A stretch of DNA of 64,000 nucleotides from Polaribacter haliotis (GTDB taxonomy: Bacteria > Bacteroidota > Bacteroidia > Flavobacteriales > Flavobacteriaceae): contig NZ_CP061813.1 of the NCBI RefSeq assembly GCF_014784055.1, positions 397,501 through 461,500 on the forward strand. Reading direction: 5' to 3'. Numbering within the stretch: the stretch's first letter is position 1; each line of letters opens with the position of its first letter. Of this stretch, positions 53,046-61,445 are shown one piece after another. The position numbers and the translations under genes are program-made. The notes beneath the pieces are model-generated. The model made no database searches, was not told the origin of the DNA, and saw only the letters and a list, made by a program, of their open reading frames with translations.

Positions 53046-54692
53046 ATGAAAAACATATTATTTCTATTAATTGTCTTTGTTACTGCGAATTTTTACTGTC
53101 AGGAACAAGATGCTTGGGTGTTTTTTAAAGACAAACCTAGTAAAGCCACTTTTTTAGCAAATCCATTAACCATGCTTTCTCAAACAGCTTTGGATAGAAG
53201 AAACACGCAAAATGTTTCTTTAGACGAAACAGATGTTCCTATAGAAACAAGTTATTATAATACTTTAAAAAATATTGTAAACATTACTGTTCTAGGAAAA
53301 TCGAGATGGTTGAATGCAGTTCATATTCAAGGAACAAAAACGAATGTCGATAATTTAAAATCGGCTTTTAGTTTTATTGATAAAATTGAATTTGCAGACA
53401 AGTCTTTAAATGGAAGCAATAAAATAACTTCTGTAAAAAGTAAACGAAATCATTATAATAAGTTCGAAAATTCTAAAACTGATTTTACGTATGGAAATAC
53501 AGAAAATCAGATTAAAATGTTGAAGGCAGATTTTCTTCACAAAGAAGGTTTCACTGGAAAAAATCAAATTATAGCAGTTATTGATGCTGGTTTTCCAAAT
53601 GTAAATACATTATCTGCATTTAAAAGATTACGAGATAATAATCAAATTTTGGGAGGTTACGATTTTGTTGAAAGAAACGACAATTTTTATACGGGTCATA
53701 ATCATGGAACCAATGTATTATCAACCATTGGAGGTTATATAGAAAACCAATTTGTAGGATCTGCACCAGATGCATTGTTCTATTTATTTAGAACAGAAAA
53801 TGCGCCAGTAGAAGTTCCTTTAGAGGAAACTTTGTGGGTAGAAGCCGCAGAAAGAGCCGATAGTTTAGGAGTCGATGTTATTAATACCTCTTTAGGTTAT
53901 ACCACTTTCGATAATCCAAAATATGATTATTCTTATAATGATATGGATGGCAAAACAACATTTATTACAAGAGGAGCAGAAATGGCTGCAAAAAAAGGAA
54001 TTTTGGTGGTTAATTCCGCTGGAAATGAAGGGAATAAAAATTGGAAATATATTTCTGCGCCAGCAGATGCAAAATCTGTAATTACAGTTGGAGCAGTAGA
54101 TAAAGATGGAAATATTGCTTCTTTTAGTTCTTTTGGACCAAGTTTCGATGGTCGTATAAAACCAGAAATTGTAGCAAAAGGAGCAGGAGCAGCCGTAATT
54201 AATCATACGAATGGTTCGATTACAACCTCAAATGGAACATCTTTTTCGTCGCCAATTATGGCTGGTGTAATTGCTTGTTTGAATCAATATGAAAATTTGG
54301 AAACTAAAAAGAGAAATAATAACTTTTTAAAAGAAGCAATTTATACATCTGCCAATAAATATTCGAATCCAACTGCGCAAATGGGGTATGGAATTCCTAA
54401 TTTTCAAGAAGCATTTGCATTGTATAAATCATCACTTTCTGTTGAAGATATTTTTTTTAAAGATTTAAAAATAGTTCCGAATCCTATTTCAATCAATTTT
54501 AACATAGAAGGAATACAGGATAATTTAAAAGATTTAAAAATCCATATTTTTGATATTCTTGGGAAGCAAGTTTATCAACAAAATAAAGACCTTTCGAAGG
54601 AAATAAACATTTCAACCTTAGCAAAAGGAATTTATTTTTTAAGAATTGAAAAAGGAATCAATTTAAAAACAATTAAAATTATAAAACAATAA
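53046..54692 (+). CDS. S8 subtilisin-like protease with type IX secretion sorting domain
   Basis: 548 residues. Signal peptide MKNILFLLIVFVTANFYC. Catalytic triad in order: D in IIAVIDAGFPNVN (about 180), H in GHNHGTNVLS (about 219), S in NGTSFSSPIMAG (about 402). After about 470 a T9SS type A domain follows: LKIVPNPISINFNIEG, then DILGKQVYQQ and GIYFLRIEKG. It is exported across the outer membrane by the type IX system. Its TAA overlaps the next gene's ATG. Confidence 0.94.
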   Translation: MKNILFLLIVFVTANFYCQEQDAWVFFKDKPSKATFLANPLTMLSQTALDRRNTQNVSLDETDVPIETSYYNTLKNIVNITVLGKSRWLNAVHIQGTKTNVDNLKSAFSFIDKIEFADKSLNGSNKITSVKSKRNHYNKFENSKTDFTYGNTENQIKMLKADFLHKEGFTGKNQIIAVIDAGFPNVNTLSAFKRLRDNNQILGGYDFVERNDNFYTGHNHGTNVLSTIGGYIENQFVGSAPDALFYLFRTENAPVEVPLEETLWVEAAERADSLGVDVINTSLGYTTFDNPKYDYSYNDMDGKTTFITRGAEMAAKKGILVVNSAGNEGNKNWKYISAPADAKSVITVGAVDKDGNIASFSSFGPSFDGRIKPEIVAKGAGAAVINHTNGSITTSNGTSFSSPIMAGVIACLNQYENLETKKRNNNFLKEAIYTSANKYSNPTAQMGYGIPNFQEAFALYKSSLSVEDIFFKDLKIVPNPISINFNIEGIQDNLKDLKIHIFDILGKQVYQQNKDLSKEINISTLAKGIYFLRIEKGINLKTIKIIKQ

Positions 54693-55633
54693 TGACGAAT
54701 ACCATTACTAAATTATTCAACATAAAATACCCTGTAATACAAGGAGGAATGATTTGGGTTTCTGGCTGGAGATTGGCTTCTGCTGTTTCCAATGCTGGTG
54801 GTTTGGGGTTGATAGGAGCAGGTTCTATGTATCCAGAAGTTTTACGAGAGCATATTCAAAAATGCAAAAAAGCAACAGACAAACCTTTTGGTGTAAATGT
54901 GCCAATGCTATACCCAGATATTGAAAAAATTATGGATATTATCGTAGAAGAAGGTGTAAAAATTGTTTTTACTTCTGCAGGAAATCCAAAAACGTGGACT
55001 TCCTTTTTGCAAGAAAAAGGAATAACAGTGGTGCATGTAGTAAGTTCTGTAAAGTTTGCCCTAAAAGCAGAACTAGCAGGAGTAAATGCTGTAGTTTGCG
55101 AAGGTTTTGAGGCTGGTGGACATAATGGAAGGGAAGAAACGACCACTTTTACCTTAATTCCTATGGTAAAAGAGCAAGTAAAAATACCAGTAATTGCTGC
55201 AGGAGGCATTGGAACTGGTCGTGGAATGTTGGCAGCAATGGTTTTAGGTGCAGATGGAGTGCAAATAGGAAGTAGATTTGCAGCAACTGTAGAATCTTCG
55301 GCTCACGAAAATTTTAAAAAAACGATTATAGATGTAAAAGACGGAGATACCCACTTAACTTTAAAAGAATTGGCTCCTGTGCGTTTGGTGAAAAATAAAT
55401 TCTATAATGATGTGCAAGAATTATACTTAAAAAAGCCATCTTTAGAACAAATAAAAGAACTTTTAGGTAGAGCACGCTCCAAAAAAGGAATGTTTGAGGG
55501 AGATTTAGAAGAAGGAGAATTAGAAATAGGGCAAATTGCTGGATTAATTAACGATATTAAGCCCGCAAAAGAAGTTTTGGAGAATATTATTAAAGAATTT
55601 AACGAAGTAAAAGCTTTGGTAGATAGGTTTTAG
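54692..55633 (+). CDS. Nitronate monooxygenase/FMN-dependent oxidoreductase
   Basis: 313 residues, TIM-barrel FMN family. Segments: YPVIQGGMIWVSGWRLASA, GFEAGGHNGREETT and VIAAGGIGTGRGMLAAMVLG, with ADGVQIGSRFAAT for phosphate binding. Related enzymes are nitronate monooxygenases or enoyl reductases (FabK); length and AGGHNGRE favour the former group. It is translationally coupled to the protease gene upstream by a one-base overlap, which is unexpected functionally. Confidence 0.85.
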   Translation: MTNTITKLFNIKYPVIQGGMIWVSGWRLASAVSNAGGLGLIGAGSMYPEVLREHIQKCKKATDKPFGVNVPMLYPDIEKIMDIIVEEGVKIVFTSAGNPKTWTSFLQEKGITVVHVVSSVKFALKAELAGVNAVVCEGFEAGGHNGREETTTFTLIPMVKEQVKIPVIAAGGIGTGRGMLAAMVLGADGVQIGSRFAATVESSAHENFKKTIIDVKDGDTHLTLKELAPVRLVKNKFYNDVQELYLKKPSLEQIKELLGRARSKKGMFEGDLEEGELEIGQIAGLINDIKPAKEVLENIIKEFNEVKALVDRF

Positions 55634-55662
55634 CGTTGTTTTAGATTAATTATTAATAATTT

Positions 55663-55693
55663 TTGTGAAATTAATTTATTGGCATTATCTTTG
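55663..55693 (+). promoter_or_regulatory. Promoter of cold-shock gene copy 1 (TTTG-N19-TATCTTTG)
   Basis: Consensus -33 TTTG (55663-55666), 19-bp spacer, -7 TATCTTTG (55686-55693). The leader to the ATG is about 50 nt and can form a stem GTTG/CAAC, as found in thermo-regulated cold-shock mRNAs. Confidence 0.7.
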
Positions 55694-55748
55694 CAATTCA
55701 ATAAACGTTGTTAGTAATTAAACAAACAACACATTTAATATTATTATT

Positions 55749-55940
55749 ATGAATAAAGGTACCGTAAAATTTTTCAATGAGTCTAAAGGATTTGGATTTA
55801 TCACTGAAGAAGGAAACAACAAAGAACATTTTGTACATGTTTCAGGTTTAATTGATGAAATTCGTGAAAACGATGAAGTTGAATTTGACTTACAAGATGG
55901 AAGAAAAGGATTAAACGCAGTAAACGTAAGAGTTATATAA
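55749..55940 (+). CDS. Cold-shock protein, copy 1
   Basis: 63 residues with the RNP-1-like KGFGFI and RNP-2-like FVHVSGL motifs of the OB-fold. It binds single-stranded RNA or DNA. It has its own promoter and a terminator after it. Differs from copy 2 at three residues (Ile/Val in the GLxDE segment, Arg/Lys, Ile/Leu at the end). Confidence 0.96.
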   Translation: MNKGTVKFFNESKGFGFITEEGNNKEHFVHVSGLIDEIRENDEVEFDLQDGRKGLNAVNVRVI

Positions 55941-55969
55941 TTATATATTATTACTATTTAAAGTTTTAT

Positions 55970-56002
55970 CTAAAAGCCTATCAATATTGATAGGCTTTTT
56001 TT
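55970..56002 (+). terminator. Terminator of cold-shock gene copy 1
   Basis: AAAAGCCTATCAA-tat-TTGATAGGCTTTTTTT, a strong stem with T run. Confidence 0.85.
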
Positions 56003-56065
56003 ATGCAGAATATTTATATTTTTATTATAATTGATATAATAAGGCGTACTTCCAATTAATGGCAC

Positions 56066-56073
56066 TATCTTTG
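56066..56073 (+). promoter_or_regulatory. -7 box of cold-shock gene copy 2
   Basis: TATCTTTG is kept from the duplication, but the -33 position (about 56043-56046) reads GGCG instead of TTTG, because the duplicated block begins just upstream of the -7 box. Copy 2 may therefore be weaker or read through from copy 1. Confidence 0.6.
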
Positions 56074-56128
56074 CAACTCAATAAATGTTGTTAGTAATTA
56101 AACAAGCAACATATTTAACATTATTATT

Positions 56129-56320
56129 ATGAATAAAGGTACCGTAAAATTTTTCAATGAGTCTAAAGGATTCGGATTTATCACTGAAGAAGGAAACAAC
56201 AAAGAACATTTTGTACATGTGTCAGGATTAGTAGATGAAATTCGTGAAAACGACGAAGTTGAATTTGACTTACAAGATGGTAAAAAAGGATTAAACGCAG
56301 TAAACGTAAGAGTATTATAA
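56129..56320 (+). CDS. Cold-shock protein, copy 2
   Basis: 63 residues, 60 identical to copy 1, with intact KGFGFI and FVHVSGL. The untranslated leader is also duplicated (TGTTGTTAGTAATTAAACAA in both). The two reading frames are exactly 380 bp apart. Probably a recent tandem duplication, kept active. Confidence 0.96.
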   Translation: MNKGTVKFFNESKGFGFITEEGNNKEHFVHVSGLVDEIRENDEVEFDLQDGKKGLNAVNVRVL

Positions 56321-56349
56321 TATATATTTATTACTAGTTAATTTTTTAA

Positions 56350-56385
56350 CTAAAAGCCTATCAAATTTTTGATAGGCTTTTTTTA
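56350..56385 (+). terminator. Terminator of cold-shock gene copy 2
   Basis: AAAAGCCTATCAAA / TTTGATAGGCTTTTTTT, the counterpart of the terminator after copy 1, with a changed loop. Confidence 0.85.
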
Positions 56386-56422
56386 TGTTTGTTTTTTTAA
56401 ATAAAACAAGAAATAAATTATA

Positions 56423-56632
56423 ATGATCGACGGAAGACAACGAAAAAACATACAAATTGGTCTGTTTGTAGAAATCGTTCAAAAGCCACACCAAAGAAGT
56501 GGAGAATTAACAAGTGGTAAAGTGGCTAAGATTCTAACAAAATCGCCAAACCATCCTTATGGAATAAAAGTACGGTTAGAGTCTGGTCTTGTAGGTAGAG
56601 TAAAAAATATAATTACTTTGCAGAAATCTTAA
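56423..56632 (+). CDS. ywbE: YwbE family protein
   Basis: 69 residues, the usual length. The conserved start DGRQRKNIQIGLFVEIVQKP and the end GLVGRVKNII define the family, whose function is unknown; the fold is a small beta-barrel that may bind nucleic acid. It overlaps the convergent transglycosylase gene by 20 bp. Confidence 0.92.
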   Translation: MIDGRQRKNIQIGLFVEIVQKPHQRSGELTSGKVAKILTKSPNHPYGIKVRLESGLVGRVKNIITLQKS

Positions 56633-57533
56633 TTTCGTACATTTTTCTACTTTTGTTATTTAGTTTATTTTCTCTCAACCAAGGATTAAGAATTTTAAAC
56701 TCTTTATAATTCATACCATATTTCTTAGCAAAATGCGTTATGTTAGAAATTGCAGTATCAACTTTAATAGTTCTTGTTTTCTCTAAAGTGTATAAATCTT
56801 CTTTTTCAAATACAAAACCATATTTTTTTGGATTTGAAATAATTTCTTTTAAAGCTAAAATTCTAAATACATACCTTTCTGTTTCATCAGGTAATTTTGC
56901 ATCGTAATAATTGTTTACTTCTTGTGCTTTTATTCTTTTAGAAACTCCATAATTACCAGCATTATAAGCAGCAGCAGCTAATGTCCAAGAATTAAAACGT
57001 TCGTATGAATTTTTCAAGTATTCTGCAGCAACTTTTGTAGATTTTTCGATATGATAACGTTCGTCTACATTACTATTTATTTCCAAACCATATTCTTTTC
57101 CAGTAGTTCGCATAAAATGCCACATTCCTGCTGCACCAGCAGAGGAAGTTTCGTCTATAAAACCACTTTCTGCTAAAGCTAAAAATTTAAAATCGTCTGG
57201 TAAACCATATTTTTTTAATAACGGCTCTAAAACTGGAAAGTATTTATTTGCACGTTTTATAAGTAACAATCCATTAGATTGCCAATAGGTATTTACTAAT
57301 AATTCTCTTTCCATTCGCTCTCTAACATCTTCAATTTCTACAGGAACTATTTCTCCTGCCAAATTTAAATTTTCTGGAAGCTGTAAAGATTTTATTTTAT
57401 AAGTTTGGTGTGTTTGCGTTTCAGGATCTGTATTCGAAGGAACATTCGTATCCGATTTTTGTATCGCGCTAAAAAATACAGCAGTTACAATAATTACACT
57501 TAGTAGTGATAAATAACGTTGAGAAGCTTTCAT
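56613..57533 (-). CDS. Lytic transglycosylase (SLT domain)
   Basis: 306 residues. N-terminal TM/signal (SLLSVIIVTAVFFSA); SLT domain: catalytic Glu in ALAESGFIDETSSAGAAGMW (about 118), then AAAAYNAGNYGVSKR and YDAKLPDETERYVFRILALK. The end (about 275-306) looks like a partial LysM (HFAKKYGMNYKEFKILN). It cleaves peptidoglycan between MurNAc and GlcNAc in the periplasm. It overlaps ywbE by 20 bp at its 3' end. Confidence 0.92.
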   Translation of the reverse strand: MKASQRYLSLLSVIIVTAVFFSAIQKSDTNVPSNTDPETQTHQTYKIKSLQLPENLNLAGEIVPVEIEDVRERMERELLVNTYWQSNGLLLIKRANKYFPVLEPLLKKYGLPDDFKFLALAESGFIDETSSAGAAGMWHFMRTTGKEYGLEINSNVDERYHIEKSTKVAAEYLKNSYERFNSWTLAAAAYNAGNYGVSKRIKAQEVNNYYDAKLPDETERYVFRILALKEIISNPKKYGFVFEKEDLYTLEKTRTIKVDTAISNITHFAKKYGMNYKEFKILNPWLRENKLNNKSRKMYEIKISAK

Positions 57534-57578
57534 ATATTTTACAATTTTATAGTATAAAAATATGAAAATGACTTTGGT

Positions 57579-58238
57579 TTAACAAGTTAAAACTTCATCA
57601 ATAATTTTAGTTATTTTTTTAGCTTTTGTAAGTATCATAATATGAGTACCACCTTTTATTTCAATCGCATTTTTTACGTTTTTAAAAGGAAATACGTTGT
57701 CTTTTGTTCCATGAATGTGTACAATATTATCTAATGGATTTAATTGTTTCCATTTTATTATATTATAAATAGACCATTTTAAATATTTTTTGCTTCTAAC
57801 AGAAAGATATTTTTTATAGAGTGCCGCTTTTTTCTTTAGAGATTTTCCCAAAAAATAACGTGCATATTCTTCAAAATTTTCTACAACTACAGTTGGAAAA
57901 AATTTATAAACTTTCGTAAATTTTGCAAATTTAAATCTTTTTGGAAGTTCATTTTCGTTTTTAACGCTAGAAATAATAATTACTTTTCTAGGATTTACAA
58001 ATTTCGCCATTTCCTGTACCATAATTCCACCAAAAGAAACACCTACTAAAACAGGGTTTTTCTCTTTAATTTCATCACTCATTCTACAGGCATAATTATC
58101 AATATCTTCCTCTAAAGCCAAAGGTTTTATCCATTTTAAATAATGGAGACTATATTTTTCTAAATCTAGTTCTAAGTTTTCGAAAATTTCTGGGCCAGCA
58201 GCCAATCCTGGGACAAAATATATAGGGGTTTTTTCCAT
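57579..58238 (-). CDS. Alpha/beta hydrolase family protein
   Basis: 219 residues. The segment PVLVGVSFGGIMVQEMAKFV holds the nucleophile elbow GVSFGG (Ser about 66); the Asp and His follow in GTKDNVFPFKNV and GGTHIMI. The N-terminus YFVPGLAAGPEIFENLEL carries the oxyanion-hole loop. The substrate is unknown. It starts 2 bp after the lipoprotein gene upstream and lies upstream of the transglycosylase. Confidence 0.82.
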   Translation of the reverse strand: MEKTPIYFVPGLAAGPEIFENLELDLEKYSLHYLKWIKPLALEEDIDNYACRMSDEIKEKNPVLVGVSFGGIMVQEMAKFVNPRKVIIISSVKNENELPKRFKFAKFTKVYKFFPTVVVENFEEYARYFLGKSLKKKAALYKKYLSVRSKKYLKWSIYNIIKWKQLNPLDNIVHIHGTKDNVFPFKNVKNAIEIKGGTHIMILTKAKKITKIIDEVLTC

Positions 58239-58240
58239 GT

Positions 58241-58987
58241 TTACTCGATTAGTTTTTCATCAATTAAAATTCCTTCAATGTAATCGTAAGCAAAAGCAAT
58301 TTCATCTGGAATGTTAATCCAAACTTTTACCTTTATTTTTTCATCATTATACGTAATAAAAGTATTAGAAAAATCTTGTAATTCTTCTGTATCTTTTGCA
58401 TTTTCAAAATCTTTAAATGCTGTTTTTTCGAATAGATTGCTTAATTCTTTATATTGATTTTCTTTCAACTTAAATTTATAAAACCCTTCTACCAAAGTAT
58501 ATTCCTTGCCAAAAAAAGTAACATTTCCATCATTAAAAAAAGTGACTTCAAAAACTGGATAGTCGCCAAAACAAGGTGTTTTTAAAACGCTTACCAATCT
58601 TTTTTTAGAAAAATAATTCACTTTTTCTAAAGCATCTTCAGTATTTACTTCAACAGTAGAAAAATTATCAGTTTTACTTAAACTATCTACCCAAAAAGAT
58701 GTTTTATCTGCAGGAACCTTTATGGTAACAGCTTTATAGGTTTTAGAATTGGCAATTATTTTTTCAATTGATAAATCATTGCTTATTAACTCGTTATTTA
58801 TTTTAGTAAAATCTTCTGGATTTTTTAAAACAACTAACAATTCATTATATAAAATCTTGTTTTCCACTTTAACATCTTCAACCTCTTTAGTAATAGAAGG
58901 TTTTTCTTCCGTTTTTTTTACTTCAACTTTTTTAGATTGATTACAACCTAACATGATTAAGAATATTAAAATCGGATATATTTTCAT
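58241..58987 (-). CDS. Lipoprotein with DUF6438-like domain
   Basis: 248 residues. The signal ends LIMLGCNQ (Cys about 15); a Lys/Glu-rich linker follows. The last half (about 130-248) reads LKTPCFGDYPVFEVTFFNDG, then KFKLKENQYKELSNLF and NIPDEIAFAYDYIEGI, as in DUF6438 proteins. Function unknown. It is encoded between mtaB (upstream, 11 bp) and the hydrolase. Confidence 0.65.
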   Translation of the reverse strand: MKIYPILIFLIMLGCNQSKKVEVKKTEEKPSITKEVEDVKVENKILYNELLVVLKNPEDFTKINNELISNDLSIEKIIANSKTYKAVTIKVPADKTSFWVDSLSKTDNFSTVEVNTEDALEKVNYFSKKRLVSVLKTPCFGDYPVFEVTFFNDGNVTFFGKEYTLVEGFYKFKLKENQYKELSNLFEKTAFKDFENAKDTEELQDFSNTFITYNDEKIKVKVWINIPDEIAFAYDYIEGILIDEKLIE

Positions 58988-58998
58988 GAAATTTGTTT

Positions 58999-60333
58999 TT
59001 ATACAATTGCTTTTTCTTTTACAAAATCGAATCTTACCAAACCATCTTCGTCAATTTCTGTAAGAGTAATTGTGTGTAAAGTATTTATTAATTCTGGGTT
59101 CCAAGGAGTTTTTACTTTTACGTAATTTTCTGTAAAACCATATATATATCCCTCTTTATTCTCACTTTCGAATAATGCTGTTAGTGTATTTCCTAATTGC
59201 GATTCGTAAAAAGCACGTCTCTTTTTTGCTGATAAACCTCGTAGCATTTTACTACGTTTTGCACGTACTTTTTTTGCAACAACACCTTCCATGTTTACAG
59301 CTTCTGTATTTGGTCTTTCAGAATAGGTGAAAACGTGTAAATAAGAAATATCTAAATAGTTTAAATAATTATAGGTTTCTAAAAAAAGTTCTTCAGTTTC
59401 TCCAGGAAAACCAACAATAACATCTACACCAATACACGCATTTGGCATAACCTCTTTAATCTTAGAAACTCTATTTGTATAAGTGTTTTTAAGATATCTA
59501 CGCTTCATTTTCTTAAGCAAGTCATCACTTCCAGATTGTAATGGAATATGAAAATGTGGTACAAAAGAGTTTGATTTAGAAACAAAATCTATGGTTTCAT
59601 CTTTTAGTAAATTGGGTTCAATTGAAGAAATTCGCAAACGATGAATTCCATCTACTTTATCCAATTCTTTTACCAATTCTAAAAAGGTATGTTCGTGTTT
59701 TTTATTTCCAAACTCACCTTTTCCATAATCACCAATATTAACACCAGTTAAAACGATTTCTTTGATTCCTTTCGATGAAATTTCTTTGGCATTTTCAATC
59801 ACGTTTTCTAAAGTATCGCTTCTAGAAATACCTCTCGCCAAAGGAATTGTACAATAAGTACATTTATAATCGCAACCATCTTGTACTTTTAAAAAGGCAC
59901 GAGTTCTGTCGCCAATAGAGTAGGAGCCTACGTAAAAATCGGCATCCGAAATTTCGCAAGAATGTACTTCACCAATATTATTTTTGGTTAAATCGTTTAT
60001 ATAACTTGTAACATTAAACTTTTCTGTAGCTCCTAAAACCAAATCTACTCCATCTACATTTGCTAATTCTTCTGGTTTTAATTGAGCATAACAACCTACA
60101 GCAATTAAAAAAGCTTCCTCATTTTTCTTTAAAGCATTTTTTACAATGGTTTTAAAACGCTTATCTGCATTATCTGTAACAGAACAGGTATTTATTACGT
60201 AAACATCTGCTTTAGCATCAAAATCTACACGTTCGAAACCCTCGTTTACAAAATTACGAGCAATAGTTGAAGTCTCCGAAAAGTTTAATTTGCATCCTAA
60301 AGTGTAAAAAGCAACTTTTTTATCTGTGTTCAT
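58999..60333 (-). CDS. mtaB: tRNA (t6A37) methylthiotransferase MtaB
   Basis: 444 residues: N-terminal MTTase domain (TLGCKLNFSETSTIARNF, Cys ligands also in VINTCSVTD and AVGCYAQLKPEEL), radical-SAM domain with CDYKCTYCTIPLARG (CxxxCxxC) and a TRAM end. It adds the methylthio group to t6A37 to make ms2t6A. First gene of the minus-strand group leading to the lipoprotein, hydrolase and transglycosylase genes. Confidence 0.95.
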   Translation of the reverse strand: MNTDKKVAFYTLGCKLNFSETSTIARNFVNEGFERVDFDAKADVYVINTCSVTDNADKRFKTIVKNALKKNEEAFLIAVGCYAQLKPEELANVDGVDLVLGATEKFNVTSYINDLTKNNIGEVHSCEISDADFYVGSYSIGDRTRAFLKVQDGCDYKCTYCTIPLARGISRSDTLENVIENAKEISSKGIKEIVLTGVNIGDYGKGEFGNKKHEHTFLELVKELDKVDGIHRLRISSIEPNLLKDETIDFVSKSNSFVPHFHIPLQSGSDDLLKKMKRRYLKNTYTNRVSKIKEVMPNACIGVDVIVGFPGETEELFLETYNYLNYLDISYLHVFTYSERPNTEAVNMEGVVAKKVRAKRSKMLRGLSAKKRRAFYESQLGNTLTALFESENKEGYIYGFTENYVKVKTPWNPELINTLHTITLTEIDEDGLVRFDFVKEKAIV

Positions 60334-60459
60334 TCTTTCTGAATAAAATAACTAAAAAATAGAAACTTAAAATAAGTTCCACATTTTTTAAAGTCAAAAT
60401 AGTATATTTACAATGGCTGTTTATAACAGTTTGTAAAATACAAAAATACGATTTTATTC

Positions 60460-60957
60460 ATGATTTTTGAAACAGAAAGGCTACTTATTAGAAAATTGAA
60501 TGTTAAAGATTTAGAAAAATTTCATTCTCTTGAAAGCAACCCGAATGTTTTAAAATATGCCACTGGAAATGTCAAAAATTACGAGGAGAACAAAAAAGAA
60601 CTAAATGATTTAATCCGAAGATATAACTTACCTTATAACGATTTTTGGATTTATGCAGTAATTTTAAAGGATAATAATAATTTTATTGGGACTGTTGCTT
60701 TGGTAAAAGATGGTGCAGATGATGAAATTGGATACCGTTTTTTAGAAAATTATTGGGGAAATGGATTTGCAACTGAACTTTGTAAAGGGCTTATTTCTTA
60801 TTGTAAACAATTAGGAATGCTTAAAATTTTTGGCTATGTTGTTGATGAAAATAGTGCATCAGCCAAAATCTTAAAACGATTGAATTTTAAAATCGTTAAA
60901 CATTTTGTAAGTGAAGACATCCAATTACCAGAAACAAAATACGAACTTATTTTATGA
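60460..60957 (+). CDS. GNAT N-acetyltransferase (RimJ/RimL-like)
   Basis: 165 residues. FETERLLIRKLNVKDLEKFH is the RimJ-type start; the acyl-CoA loop is EIGYRFLENYWGNGFATELC (about 85-105) and VVDENSASAKILKRLNFK the C-terminal strand. The substrate is unknown. It overlaps the following monooxygenase-fold gene by 4 bp. Confidence 0.85.
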   Translation: MIFETERLLIRKLNVKDLEKFHSLESNPNVLKYATGNVKNYEENKKELNDLIRRYNLPYNDFWIYAVILKDNNNFIGTVALVKDGADDEIGYRFLENYWGNGFATELCKGLISYCKQLGMLKIFGYVVDENSASAKILKRLNFKIVKHFVSEDIQLPETKYELIL

Positions 60958-61271
60958 TAGAAGATCAATTAACTCCACCTTATTATGCCGTAATTTTTTC
61001 CACAATTTTAGCAGATGATATTTCAGGATATATAGAAGCAGCAAATAGAATGGAAGAATTAGCAAAACAACAAAAAGGCTATTTAGGTATAGAATCTGCT
61101 AGAAACGAAATAGGAATAACCGTTTCTTATTGGCAATCTTTAGATGATATTGTTACTTGGAAAAATAACGTAGAACATACAGAAGTAAGAAATTTAGGAA
61201 GAGAAAAATGGTACAAGAAGTATCAATTACGAATCTGTAAAGTACAAAGGGAATATGGTTTTGAAAAGTGA
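60954..61271 (+). CDS. Antibiotic biosynthesis monooxygenase (ABM) fold protein
   Basis: 105 residues of the dimeric ferredoxin-like fold: YYAVIFSTILADDISGYIEA, AKQQKGYLGIESARNE, GITVSYWQSLDDIVTWKNN. No cofactor is required in known members; the function here is unknown. Coupled to the GNAT gene by a 4-bp overlap, so they act together perhaps. A phrase-like repeat begins shortly after its stop. Confidence 0.82.
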   Translation: MIEDQLTPPYYAVIFSTILADDISGYIEAANRMEELAKQQKGYLGIESARNEIGITVSYWQSLDDIVTWKNNVEHTEVRNLGREKWYKKYQLRICKVQREYGFEK

Positions 61272-61275
61272 TTCT

Positions 61276-61440
61276 TTTTAGTTGGAAGTCTTCAGTTGGC
61301 AGTAGCAGTAGCAGTAGCAGTAGCAGTTACAGTTTTCAGTTGACAGTTCTCTATTACAGTTTAGAGCATTCAACATTGCGTCTTTGCGATTTTGCGAGAG
61401 AAAACTTGTCGCAGTTTAAAGAATAAATCTTTGCGAGATA
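61276..61440. repeat. Phrase-like repeats with (AGTAGC)n microsatellite
   Basis: AGTTGGAAGTCTTCAGTTGG is followed by four to five AGTAGC units, then AGTT-type units, then a CTTTGCG-type tract (CATTGCG, TCTTTGCG, ATTTTGCG). It fills the gap between two convergent genes. The CAGTTG and CTTTGCG tracts are combined here as at 18633 and 19887. Confidence 0.7.
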
Positions 61441-61445
61441 AAAAC

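Noticed and set aside
61300..61330. Possible CRISPR-like repeat array
   Set aside because: The units are 6 bp (AGTAGC) without spacers; it is a microsatellite inside a phrase-like tract. No cas genes are near.
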